A stretch of 64,000 bases of DNA from Pseudomonas migulae (GTDB taxonomy: Bacteria > Pseudomonadota > Gammaproteobacteria > Pseudomonadales > Pseudomonadaceae), in NCBI RefSeq assembly GCF_024169315.1, contig NZ_JALJWR010000001.1, positions 6,471,529 to 6,535,528 of the forward strand, given 5' to 3'. Position numbers and translations under genes: made by a program. Shown here piece after piece: positions 1 through 6,796 of this stretch (position 1 is its first letter; each line of letters starts with the position of its first letter). The notes under the pieces are model-generated. The model did no database searches. It was not told the DNA's origin and saw nothing but the letters and a program-made list of their open reading frames with translations.

Positions 1-564
1 ACCGCCCTGGAGATCGCCGGTGCTCGTTCCGATGCAGGCCGCTTCGCCCAGGAATGCAAAGCCCACCCGCAGTTAGCCAGTTGCACCGTCTATGGAAAGA
101 TAAACCCCGCCAGCACCGCAGAGTCAAAGGCCGCGCTGGCCGCTGATTTGCGCGATAAACGCGTCACTGCCGTGGTGACATTGGACCTGGGCCTTTCACG
201 GGGCCTGACCGATGAAAGCCTGGCCGCGCTGTCGGTACCCACGCTGGTGATCGCCGCCGGCGTACCATCGCACGATCTTCCCGCTGAGCTGGAGTCTGCC
301 AACCTGGCCAAACGCTTGCCTGCGGCGTCAAGCCGTTACGTCGAAATCAGCGATGCAAGCCACTTCAGCTTCTTGTCGATGTGCAAACCGGGCGCGCAGG
401 CCATGCTCGAAGAAGACGTACCGGGCGATGGCATCATTTGCCTGGATGGCGAAAACGGTCGGCCGCGTGAGGTGATTCAACAGCAAGTTGTATCGCTGAT
501 CGCGGAGTTTCTTCAGTCGTCTGTCTTGGCGCTGAGTAACGAAGCGAACAGCGTCAACCGTTAG
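1..564 (+). CDS. alpha/beta hydrolase, dienelactone-hydrolase-like (5' end missing)
   Basis: The reading frame is open from base 1, so only the C-terminal 187 codons are present. The visible part ends with a typical alpha/beta-hydrolase acid and histidine region: a strand reading SVPTLVIAAG, then ISDASHFSF, where the His would be the catalytic histidine. This resembles predicted dienelactone hydrolases, which act on ester or lactone bonds; the substrate is unknown. The nucleophile elbow lies outside the window. The stop codon (562-564) directly abuts the stop of the convergent membrane-protein gene. Family assignment is moderate because less than half of the protein is visible. Confidence 0.65.
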   Translation, partial: TALEIAGARSDAGRFAQECKAHPQLASCTVYGKINPASTAESKAALAADLRDKRVTAVVTLDLGLSRGLTDESLAALSVPTLVIAAGVPSHDLPAELESANLAKRLPAASSRYVEISDASHFSFLSMCKPGAQAMLEEDVPGDGIICLDGENGRPREVIQQQVVSLIAEFLQSSVLALSNEANSVNR

Positions 565-927
565 TCAGGCGTACAAGCCATACCCCGCTGCAATGATCAG
601 CGGAGAAACCAGCAGCGTTGCCCAGAACCCCGATTTTGGAACCGCGATGACGCAAATGATCGAGATCAAAAGCACATAGATGCCAATCATTTTAAGTAGC
701 GCGAGATCGCCCACGGCCACGGCGTGAACCGCTGACTGCCCTGCGAGCATGAAAAGCGGCCCCAGCATGGTAAACCAGAGCGCAGCACGCCGATCTTCGT
801 GCGCTCTGAACTGGTCAACGAAGCCGCCGCCTACAGCAGCGGCGAATGCTGTCTTGAACTTGATGAGACCGAATGGGATGTGTAAGACGCCCAGGGCGAA
901 CAGGGTCCATGCGACGATGTTTGACAT
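565..927 (-). CDS. small four-helix membrane protein, DUF6463-like
   Basis: About 120 residues and almost entirely hydrophobic, with four likely membrane segments: an N-terminal helix after MSNIVAW, a central FTMLGPLFMLAG helix, one around KMIGIYVLLISIICV, and a C-terminal WATLLVSPLIIAAGYG helix. It resembles the small integral membrane family DUF6463, whose function is unknown. Two starts are possible: 936 lies only one base after a GGAG, too close to be a good site; 927 lies ten bases after the same GGAG and is preferred. The gene is convergent with the hydrolase and its upstream region contains an IS3-type remnant. Confidence 0.6.
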   Translation of the reverse strand: MSNIVAWTLFALGVLHIPFGLIKFKTAFAAAVGGGFVDQFRAHEDRRAALWFTMLGPLFMLAGQSAVHAVAVGDLALLKMIGIYVLLISIICVIAVPKSGFWATLLVSPLIIAAGYGLYA

Positions 928-939
928 ATCTTCCATGCT

Positions 940-1020
940 CCGTGACGGTCAGTATTTCATCGGGTGTGTTGTACCTCAAAGACCGGTGCGGACGCTCGCT
1001 ATTTACTTCACTTGAACTGA
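940..1020 (-). pseudogene. fragment of an IS3-type transposase C-terminus
   Basis: The minus strand encodes roughly SEVNSERPHRSLRYNTPDE, close to the conserved C-terminal N-x-E-R-P-H-x-S-L-x-Y-x-T-P-D-E signature of IS3-family OrfB integrases. Only about 25 codons are recognisable. There is no DDE core, OrfA or terminal inverted repeat nearby, so this is a decayed scar immediately upstream of the small membrane-protein gene. The motif is visible; the IS3 assignment is from family knowledge. Confidence 0.5.
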
Positions 1021-1158
1021 GTAACCCGCGCGCTGCGGTCACTTGACTGACCGGCATAGCCACATGAGTCCGAGCTGACCCTTTGTCGCCTCCCAACTGA
1101 TCACACCTCTAAGGGTGTTTACTTCTAGTCAGACCCTGTCTGTACAGAGAAGAGCGCC

Positions 1159-1503
1159 ATGAGCAATGAACAGGTGGCCCCTGAAACGAAAGGGGTGGCG
1201 GTGAAGTTACTGGCAACGGTCGACCTCGGCCCCGAGATCGAGGGCATGGCAGGGCGCCAACTTAGAATGCGTCTGGTGACCATCGATCCTGGAGGCGTCT
1301 TCGGGCCGGTTCACAACCATAAAGACAGACCCGGCACCGTCTACATCCTGCAAGGAACGATCACTGACCACCGCGACGGAGTCGCCACGGACTATGGGCC
1401 GGGAATGGGCTGGCCCGAGGACAGGAACACCACGCACTGGCTGGAGAACAGAGGCACCATCGCGGCGGTGGAGATCTCGGTTGATATTGTCAGGCAAGGG
1501 TAA
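1159..1503 (+). CDS. single-domain cupin protein
   Basis: A 114-residue cytoplasmic protein without a signal peptide. The cupin motif 1 histidines are visible in GPVHNHKDRPGTVYILQG (about residues 50-67) and motif 2 in the GMGWPEDRNTTHWLENRG stretch, so it should form a small beta-barrel with a metal site. Such proteins are enzymes or small-molecule sensors; the substrate cannot be read. Start ATG at 1159 is preceded by AGAGAAG. It is followed by a strong hairpin terminator shared with the convergent repeat protein. Confidence 0.75.
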   Translation: MSNEQVAPETKGVAVKLLATVDLGPEIEGMAGRQLRMRLVTIDPGGVFGPVHNHKDRPGTVYILQGTITDHRDGVATDYGPGMGWPEDRNTTHWLENRGTIAAVEISVDIVRQG

Positions 1504-1534
1504 GTTCGCTGACTGTATCGAGACAATGAACACG

Positions 1535-1565
1535 AAAAAGCCCGGCTGATCAGGCCGGGCTTTTT
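1535..1565. terminator. bidirectional rho-independent terminator
   Basis: AAAAAGCCCGGC-TGATCA-GCCGGGCTTTTT forms a GC-rich stem flanked by A and T runs on opposite sides, so it can stop transcription from both the cupin gene (+) and the repeat protein (-). Confidence 0.9.
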
Positions 1566-1589
1566 GGGTATTGCGGTGATGCGATTTGT

Positions 1590-1952
1590 TTATACAGCGC
1601 GGCTTTCGATCAGGCGGTCGGAACCACCTTCAGCGACGCGGTTTTCGATCAGACGGTCGGAACCACCTTCAGCGACGCGGTTTTCGATCAGGCGGTCGGA
1701 GCCACCTTCAGCAACGCGGTTTTCGATCAGGCGGTCGGAGCCACCTTCAGCAACGCGGTTTTCGATCAGACGATCCGAACCACCTTCAGCTACACGACTT
1801 TCGATCAAACGATCCGAACCACCTTCAGTCACACGACTTTCAATCAGGCGATCCGAGCCGCCTTCAGCGACAACCGGGTGAGTCGAGGTAGCGGCGAAAG
1901 CGTTAACTGCAAAAACCGAGAAAGCGATGCTGAGGATGGTTTGGCGTTTCAT
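1590..1952 (-). CDS. secreted protein made of seven 13-residue tandem repeats
   Basis: A 120-residue protein with a clear Sec signal peptide (MKRQTILSIAFSVFAVNAFA) followed by seven consecutive copies of a 13-residue unit, consensus VAEGGSDRLIENR, and only two residues after the last copy. ATG at 1952 is chosen because a GGAG lies about eight bases upstream; the frame is open further upstream but without signal or coding character. Pseudomonas proteins with AEGGSDR-type repeats are, to my recollection, often labelled phage infection protein, but no function is established here. Each unit pairs Gly-Gly and Asp with an invariant Arg-Leu-Ile-Glu, so it should be exported to the periplasm or surface as a low-complexity, charged protein. 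Confidence 0.8.
   Translation of the reverse strand: MKRQTILSIAFSVFAVNAFAATSTHPVVAEGGSDRLIESRVTEGGSDRLIESRVAEGGSDRLIENRVAEGGSDRLIENRVAEGGSDRLIENRVAEGGSDRLIENRVAEGGSDRLIESRAV
1599..1871. repeat. seven tandem 39-bp repeats inside the coding sequence
   Basis: Seven head-to-tail 39-bp units encode the 13-residue repeat. The central units are nearly identical at nucleotide level while the outer ones have drifted, as expected of an array that expands and contracts by slippage or recombination while keeping frame. Confidence 0.9.
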
Positions 1953-2282
1953 GATCGTGTGCTCCGGGGTGTTGTTGGTTGGTATGGAGCTGATGTTACG
2001 CCGCGGATTTTTTAAGAGAACTTCATTGACGTGATGTTGACCATCGACGGCATTGATAGGGCGAACGGCCCACCTTTGGTGAGCGTGATGATGGGGTGCA
2101 GCCCTGGCAACCGGAATGTGACAGCGCATTGATTACATTGCGTATCAACAGTAATGCGCGGCAACGCCATTCTCATTGCCGCCAGTGACAAATACAGTGA
2201 CTCGCCACGATTTACTCACCGGATGTACTCGCGGTGCAGGTGACGATCTCAATTTGTGTACTGCGTAATTAAGGTGCCTTTC
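1953..2282. other. intergenic region between divergent secreted-protein genes
   Basis: About 330 bases separate the repeat protein (-) from the secreted cupin (+). It holds the GGAG ribosome site of the former (about 1960) and the AAGGTG site of the latter (2271-2276). No other gene, repeat or RNA was recognised; promoters for both directions must be here. Confidence 0.6.
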
Positions 2283-2777
2283 ATGATTCAGCACATGATG
2301 AAAACTGCTTGTCTGGCTGCACTTCTTGCCACCACCGCAGCAATGCCGTTCGCCCAGGCACAATCATTGCCACTCGATAAAGTCGGTGCTTTACACAATG
2401 AAGACGTGGAGTGGCGCAGCTTTCCGGCTTTCCCGAAAGAAGTGAAACTGGCTGTGTTGGCCGGCGACCCGAGCAAGCCAGCACCCTATGTGGTGAGAGT
2501 CAAAGTGCCGAATGGCACAAAATTGATGCCCCATGCCCATCCTGAGGATCGTATCTACACCGTCATGTCCGGTGTTTTCTACATCGGCTTCGGTACTGTT
2601 TTCGATCCGGCCAAACTGGTTGCCTATGGTCCGGGCAGCGTGGTGATACTTCCGGCCAATACGCCACATTTTCACTGGGCCAGATCAGGAGAGTACATCT
2701 CACAGGTTTACGGAACGGGTCCGCTAGGCCTTGAGTATGTTGATAGCCATGATGATCCTCGTAATGCGTCGAAGTAG
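2283..2777 (+). CDS. exported cupin-domain protein
   Basis: 164 residues. The N-terminus carries a Sec signal ending near MPFAQAQS, so the protein is periplasmic. The cupin core is visible: the motif 1 metal ligands in LMPHAHPEDRIYTVMSG and the motif 2 region VVILPANTPHFHW. ATG 2283 follows AAGGTG by six bases; further ATGs at 2295 and 2298 could also serve and would shorten the signal peptide. The family is common in Pseudomonas as an exported cupin of unknown substrate. It ends just before a terminator. Confidence 0.75.
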   Translation: MIQHMMKTACLAALLATTAAMPFAQAQSLPLDKVGALHNEDVEWRSFPAFPKEVKLAVLAGDPSKPAPYVVRVKVPNGTKLMPHAHPEDRIYTVMSGVFYIGFGTVFDPAKLVAYGPGSVVILPANTPHFHWARSGEYISQVYGTGPLGLEYVDSHDDPRNASK

Positions 2778-2788
2778 GAAACATCTGT

Positions 2789-2817
2789 AAAAAGCGGGTG
2801 CCATCGGCACCCGTTTT
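2789..2817 (+). terminator. rho-independent terminator
   Basis: CGGGTGCC-ATC-GGCACCCG stem (2795-2813) followed by TTTT, 20 bases after the cupin stop codon. Confidence 0.85.
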
Positions 2818-3159
2818 CAGTCATTCCTATTACTGAAACCGTTGATGCAAAGCCCGGAAAGTAGCTTGAGCAAACCAGCCGGGAAGGCCGGATGTGGTGA
2901 TCCGGGATTTGCGCGTTAGGGAGGACATAGCGGTTTTTACCGTATGAAAGGCTTCACATTTAATTTCACATATTGATTTGATGGAGAAGCGCTGATTTAC
3001 TGGGCTGCAGGGGTTTTCGAGGCTTCCTGACGGAAATTATATTCACATTTTATTTCACATATTTTTTGTGAAATGGCCCGCAAGCATCCGCCGATCACAA
3101 CCCCCTTGCAGTCGTCTTCTTTGCGCTCCTTGCGGACTCACATCCGCAGCGCTCCGCGA
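2818..3159. other. gene-free stretch with a direct repeat and hairpin
   Basis: No convincing coding sequence. It contains two 22-bp direct repeats differing by one base (TTCACATTTAATTTCACATA.. at 2953-2974 and 3042-3063), the second extending into a hairpin (ATTTCACA 3052-3059 / TGTGAAAT 3067-3074). These AT-rich repeats stand out from the GC-rich surroundings and look like protein-binding or recombination sites, but no integrase gene is adjacent. Confidence 0.55.
2953..3074. repeat. 22-bp direct repeat pair plus inverted repeat
   Basis: Copies at 2953-2974 and 3042-3063 have one mismatch and an 89-bp period. Each contains two TTCACAT half-motifs, and the second copy overlaps an 8-bp inverted repeat ending at 3074. 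The spacing of about eight and a half helical turns is compatible with a looped operator or an old attachment region; neither is proven. Confidence 0.6.
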
Positions 3160-4080
3160 TCAAAGCAAATGCTGTTCGATCCACTCTGCGACGGTGGTCG
3201 TTTTGATTTGCCGTTCAGCGTTGTAACTCTGCGCCTTGTCCCAGGCGACACCTTTGCCCTCAGCAAACACCGCCCGGTACTTACGCGTCGGATCATCGGG
3301 TGCATCAGCCAGATCGGCCATGAGCTTGGGCACTGTCCATTCGATCCGCTCGACCGTGCGGTTCAGCAAGCGGTCGACAGTGTCGGCCAATTGCCCGTAG
3401 GTGAGGGTGTCACCGGTGACGTAGACAACCTGATTCACCCGCTTCGGATCGAACAGGATAACGGCGGTCAGCCGGCCAATGTCCTCCGGCGTGGTGACCG
3501 TCACGGCGGCGTTCCAACTGCCCAGGGCGCGTACGGTGTTCTGCGCCAGATCGACCACGCCGAACGCGGGCTCGAACAGAAAACTGGTGAACATCCCGGT
3601 CGAAATGATCAGCCATTGCAGCCGCGATTGAGCGCGCAGTAATTGGCGCACATCCAGTTGCTCGTCAAACAGATCCTGCGGGCTGCCCCGACCAATCACG
3701 TCGTAATCCGCACCGAACTGCCACGGCACATACCGCTTCACATCCGACTGCAACGCGGCGCGGGCGAGTTTGACTTGCGTCCCGCTACCGGCGACGAAGC
3801 CGAGGCAACTGATCAGCGTATCGAAACCGCTAAACCGCGCGGCCAGCTGCGCTATGGAATCGTTCACCACATCGCCCGGCAGCACCTCGATACCCAGCGT
3901 GTCCAGTTCTTCGAGCGTTTGGCGTTTGTGCGCGGACATGGTATCGATGGCCGACGGTCGCAGCATCACCGCGACGCGAGCCTCCGGCCGAGCGGCCAGC
4001 TCGCGCAGTACGGCCATGCCAAGCTCGCCGGCACCGAGTACCAGAATGTTTTCGGTTTTTGCAGGATTGAGCGGGTGCAT
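3160..4080 (-). CDS. NmrA-like NAD(P)-binding reductase (isoflavone/aromatic-alcohol reductase family)
   Basis: 306 residues. The Rossmann fold is plain at the N-terminus (NILVLGAGELGMAVLRELA, GxGxxG type), followed by sequence typical of the NmrA/isoflavone reductase branch of atypical short-chain dehydrogenases (DTLISCLGFVAGSG, RYVPWQFGADYDVIGRG, WLIISTGMFTSF). These are NAD(P)-dependent reductases or redox sensors acting in the cytoplasm; the substrate cannot be read. ATG 4080 is selected because GGGAG lies six bases upstream. The HxlR-type regulator starts 81 bases away on the other strand, a common regulator/target pairing. Confidence 0.8.
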   Translation of the reverse strand: MHPLNPAKTENILVLGAGELGMAVLRELAARPEARVAVMLRPSAIDTMSAHKRQTLEELDTLGIEVLPGDVVNDSIAQLAARFSGFDTLISCLGFVAGSGTQVKLARAALQSDVKRYVPWQFGADYDVIGRGSPQDLFDEQLDVRQLLRAQSRLQWLIISTGMFTSFLFEPAFGVVDLAQNTVRALGSWNAAVTVTTPEDIGRLTAVILFDPKRVNQVVYVTGDTLTYGQLADTVDRLLNRTVERIEWTVPKLMADLADAPDDPTRKYRAVFAEGKGVAWDKAQSYNAERQIKTTTVAEWIEQHLL

Positions 4081-4161
4081 CGACAACTCCCAATGAATGA
4101 TCAGCAACGATTGTTTTTCTATCCTGTCACCCTTGGCGAACGTTCAGAAGAAGGCACACGC

Positions 4162-4593
4162 GTGATACCGCATGACGAAATGAGTGAAGAAGAAGTGATC
4201 CGCCAGTCCCAAGCCGCGTGCGATGCGCTCAGCGCCGAGGACGACGGACTCAAGCGCGAAGTGCTGACCCATGCGGGCAATCGCTGGTCGTTGGGTATCG
4301 TCCATACCCTGGGTAGCGCGGGGAAATTGCGCCACGCCGAACTTGGAAGGCGCTTGGAGGGGGTTACGCAACGCATGCTCACTCGCAGCTTGAGGCAACT
4401 GGAGCGTGATGGATTGATTGTGCGTTTTGATCACGGCGAGGTGCCGCCGAGGGTGGATTATGAGTTGACGCCGCTGGGGCGCAGCTTTTTGGCGCGGATG
4501 GTGCCGTTGTGGAGTTGGTTGCTGGAGAATGCGGATGGGTTTCGGGCTGCGCGGGTGCGGTTTGATGCTGAAAACGAATCTGGCGAGGCATAG
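4162..4593 (+). CDS. HxlR-family winged-helix transcriptional regulator
   Basis: 143 residues. The HxlR winged helix is visible in GNRWSLGIVHTLGSAGKLRHAELGR (helices 1-2), GVTQRMLTRSLRQLERDGLI (recognition helix and wing) and VPPRVDYELTPLGRSF. These small dimers sense redox state or reactive small molecules. The GTG start at 4162 has AGAAGG seven bases upstream; ATG 4180 is an alternative with a weaker site. Divergent from the NmrA-like reductase, which it probably controls through the 81-bp shared promoter. Confidence 0.8.
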   Translation: MIPHDEMSEEEVIRQSQAACDALSAEDDGLKREVLTHAGNRWSLGIVHTLGSAGKLRHAELGRRLEGVTQRMLTRSLRQLERDGLIVRFDHGEVPPRVDYELTPLGRSFLARMVPLWSWLLENADGFRAARVRFDAENESGEA

Positions 4594-4686
4594 AAGGGAA
4601 GGCTGAGTGACGGGAGAGTTCGCTGTAGGTTTGCATTTGGAGAAAAGGGTGCGAGATGGCGGGCGGCTGCTATCGGCCAAAAGCGG

Positions 4687-5940
4687 TCACTCCGTTTCTC
4701 TAGTCTCCGAGTGGACCGCTGCAAGCAGCCTTACCCCCAACATCGTACGCTGGGCCGTGCCATTTGCTTTTTGGAAGAGATTCGCTTTCTCCATCTCATA
4801 CTGCGCCAATGCACTTGTGATGTAGTCATCCAAGCTTTTTATCCACTGGCCATTGCTGCAAAAGGAAAAGGCTTTTCCCCAACCTAGGATTACTCGGTCG
4901 AGATTCTGTAACGCGCCAGAGTAGGACCCCTTTGGGGATATATCTCCAGCTTCGACACTGAATTTCATCATGCGTATCGATGCGTCTAAATCGGATTTGA
5001 TCCGCTCCTTGAATCGCTCCCTGGTAGCTGTAGATGGCTGGACCAGTCCTGCCGAAACGAAGCAGCCTAAGAAATCGAATCCTTTAGCTGTAAGGCCCCT
5101 TGAAGCTTTATCGCTTGTTGCTGAGGGCCGGTATGCTTCAAGTGATAGTTTTTTGAGCTCAGCCTGTGCTTTGTTAAAAGCACGATCCACGCAGCCCATG
5201 TCCTTCCCGAGGATTAGGAAGTCATCGATGTACCGCAAACAGGTGACGTCACCATCGTTCATGGTCCTGTCAAAGTCTTGCAGGTACAAATTGGCTATGA
5301 GTGGGGATAGGGGAGATCCTTGAGCTATACCCTCCACCCCGATGGGGAAAATCTCAGCAAGACGCTGACGTCGAAGCAAGTCAATGTTCGCAAGGTCAGT
5401 AGTGATCGCAGCTCGGAATAATGCAATCGTGTCAGGGCAGGTGATGTGAGGGGCTACGAGTGTCATCACACGGGTCTTGTCAATTTTAGTGAAGAACTCG
5501 GCGATATCTGACCTGATATGGAAGGTGGCTCCTTTTGCAATGGCTGATTTGGTATCGGCTATCGCCATCGAAACTCGTTTGTTTTTTATGCCTCCGTAGC
5601 TCGTAGGGGTAGCCAGCGCTTCTTTCACGAACTTAATACGGCATAAGGCCTCAAGTAAAGCCCGCTGGACGATCCGGTTGGGTATAGGTGAAAGCACAAT
5701 CGGGCGAGAATTTCCGTTGGCTTTGGTTTTTGCCACGCCGGTCTGCTTTTGGAAGGCAAAGGTCTTCTTGGATAGCGCGCGCTGGATGTCGGAAAGCGAC
5801 CGAGGGAGTTGGCTCTCGAAATCCTTGGCTTCGTTTCGGATAGTTTCGGATGATGAAGAAAAGGCGCTTTCTTTGACCTTCCTCCAAGCCGAATACAACG
5901 AATCCCCGCTATAGATTCTACGGTAAAGCGACGAGGTCAC
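4687..5940 (-). CDS. solitary reverse transcriptase (YIDD), candidate defence or unclassified RT
   Basis: 417 residues with a complete RT core: the RT0-like RPIVLSPIPNRIVQRAL (about 79-95), the motif A aspartate in IRSDIAEFF (Asp145), QGSPLSPLIANLYL (207-220), the catalytic YIDD (237-240) and FDFLGC (about 288-293). The C-terminal NLDRVILGWGKAF...LDDYI resembles a group II-type thumb, but there is no HNH endonuclease, no recognisable maturase/DNA-binding region and no intron RNA, so it is not an intron protein. QGxxxSP rather than the IGxxxSQ of diversity-generating elements argues against a DGR. GTG 5940 is chosen because AAGGAG lies five bases upstream; the frame extends to 5985 but into the leader. 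Directly upstream is a duplicated non-coding array. The closest functional analogy is defence RTs of the UG/DRT type; the clade is not determined. Confidence 0.85.
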   Translation of the reverse strand: MTSSLYRRIYSGDSLYSAWRKVKESAFSSSSETIRNEAKDFESQLPRSLSDIQRALSKKTFAFQKQTGVAKTKANGNSRPIVLSPIPNRIVQRALLEALCRIKFVKEALATPTSYGGIKNKRVSMAIADTKSAIAKGATFHIRSDIAEFFTKIDKTRVMTLVAPHITCPDTIALFRAAITTDLANIDLLRRQRLAEIFPIGVEGIAQGSPLSPLIANLYLQDFDRTMNDGDVTCLRYIDDFLILGKDMGCVDRAFNKAQAELKKLSLEAYRPSATSDKASRGLTAKGFDFLGCFVSAGLVQPSTATRERFKERIKSDLDASIRMMKFSVEAGDISPKGSYSGALQNLDRVILGWGKAFSFCSNGQWIKSLDDYITSALAQYEMEKANLFQKANGTAQRTMLGVRLLAAVHSETRETE

Positions 5941-6004
5941 AAAAACTCCTTGTTTGTTGGGAGACACCAGTAAACTCTCACCCAACTGCTACAGGGGACC
6001 TTCA

Positions 6005-6138
6005 ACCTTCGGGAGACCGCGAAGCCTTAACGGCGATCTTGGTCGCGACCCGGACAGCAACCTCCGAAGAGAGATGGCTGGCGTCTGTCAAACTTGGTTC
6101 AGTGCGGTGAGGCGGCTGCACCAGCAAGCAGGCGAGGC
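6005..6138. repeat. 134-bp perfect direct repeat, copy 1 (RT-proximal)
   Basis: Bases 6005-6138 are identical to 6490-6623 without a single mismatch by eye, with unrelated sequence on both outer sides. Perfect identity at 134 bp in non-coding DNA means a recent duplication, gene conversion, or active selection. Copy 1 ends 65 bases before the RT start codon. Confidence 0.9.
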
Positions 6139-6173
6139 TGATCGCAGTCACGAAACTCCGTGATGCGGCGAGC

Positions 6174-6385
6174 GCCAAGCTGGCACGTTTTTGCATAAAC
6201 GCATGATTACCCCCAAAGATTCCGTCAAAACACGATAAATCGTAGCTTTTTGGGCCTCGCGGTTAAGCTCGCGCAATGCGCCAGGTTGGCACGTTTTTGC
6301 ACGATCGCACATTGTCCTCCGAAGGCCCCGCCAAGGTGCAAATCGTACCTTTTTGGGTTTCGCGGTCAAGCGCACGCCGTGCAGC
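6174..6385. repeat. two imperfect ~106-bp tandem units between the 134-bp repeats
   Basis: Unit A begins at 6174 and unit B at 6280. Shared landmarks on the plus strand are GCCA(A/G)(G/C)(C/T)TGGCACGTTTTTGCA at the start, AAATCGTA(G/C)CTTTTTGGG in the middle and TCGCGGT(T/C)AAGC near the end. On the minus strand each unit contains a Shine-Dalgarno-like G run (GGAGG or GGGGG), an ATG 3-5 bases later, then TGCAAAAACGTGCCA. The units may be repeated RNA domains or degenerate small-gene starts. Confidence 0.75.
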
Positions 6386-6489
6386 TGAACATCGAACACC
6401 GCGCTGAAAATAAAGCTGCTAACCGTCTGGTGACCCCAACGTACAGACAGAGTTACGATTATTGACGCAGCAGTCGAGCGGTGCCCTTT

Positions 6490-6623
6490 ACCTTCGGGAG
6501 ACCGCGAAGCCTTAACGGCGATCTTGGTCGCGACCCGGACAGCAACCTCCGAAGAGAGATGGCTGGCGTCTGTCAAACTTGGTTCAGTGCGGTGAGGCGG
6601 CTGCACCAGCAAGCAGGCGAGGC
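6490..6623. repeat. 134-bp perfect direct repeat, copy 2 (RT-distal)
   Basis: Second copy, 485 bp from the first, in the same orientation. Its distal edge at 6623/6624 adjoins the coding-like stretch of a small hydrophobic ORF, so this boundary may mark where the duplication or an insertion interrupted older sequence. Confidence 0.9.
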
Positions 6624-6796
6624 ATCCCGATGTTAATCAGCCATCCGGCCAAAAGCCATCTATTTGGCGGCTCTTTATCAGAAAGCGATAGGATGAGGAT
6701 CGGGGTCACAAGACTGGTCGCGTAAAATATCGCGAAAGTGAGTGCACTAAAATAGGCGCCAGACTCCAACGCTGACGATAGTCGTCTAAAGCGCAA
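6584..6796 (-). pseudogene. possible truncated membrane-protein fragment
   Basis: The minus frame reads a hydrophobic segment (GAYFSALTFAIFYATSLVTPILILSL) followed by WLLAGWLINIG, plausible as one or two membrane helices. It then runs into the 134-bp repeat, where the last ~13 residues are repeat sequence. The only start is TTG 6796 with GGAG one base upstream, too close for initiation. Most likely a remnant of a membrane gene cut by the repeat boundary; it could also be chance. Confidence 0.3.

Larger units (their letters stand above)
5941..6623 (-). ncRNA. candidate structured RNA / repeat array upstream of the reverse transcriptase
   Basis: Read in RT direction this stretch is: 134-bp repeat (6623-6490), 351-bp spacer (6489-6139) containing two imperfect ~106-bp units, the identical 134-bp repeat (6138-6005), and a 64-base leader ending in AAGGAG before the RT start. 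It has no convincing long gene. Inside each 134-bp copy are a perfect palindrome GGTCGCGACC and a bulged hairpin pairing CTTCGGGAG with CTCCGAAG. Many RT-based systems place their template RNA immediately upstream of the RT gene. An alternative is a decayed tandem duplication of small genes, since each ~106-bp unit contains a ribosome site and ATG. Transcription is not demonstrated. Confidence 0.4.

Noticed and set aside
1599..1871. CRISPR or minisatellite without coding role
   Set aside because: The 39-bp units are translated in frame within a clean signal-peptide gene.
3643..4093. N-terminal extension of the HxlR frame
   Set aside because: This part is antisense to the NmrA-like gene; the HxlR domain and ribosome site begin near 4162.
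4687..5940. Group II intron protein
   Set aside because: No intron 5' GUGYG start, no domain V hairpin downstream and no maturase or HNH domain.
6148..6612. 154-residue frame through the spacer (minus strand)
   Set aside because: It crosses both repeat units and a 134-bp copy, with no family resemblance and no single coherent codon bias; treated as repeat-derived, though a small peptide is not excluded.
4687..6623. Diversity-generating retroelement
   Set aside because: The RT has QGSPLSP rather than IGxxxSQ, the two repeats are identical instead of differing at adenines, and neither lies in a C-type-lectin or Ig-like target gene.
6005..6623. CRISPR array
   Set aside because: Only two repeats of 134 bp with one unequal spacer; no cas genes.
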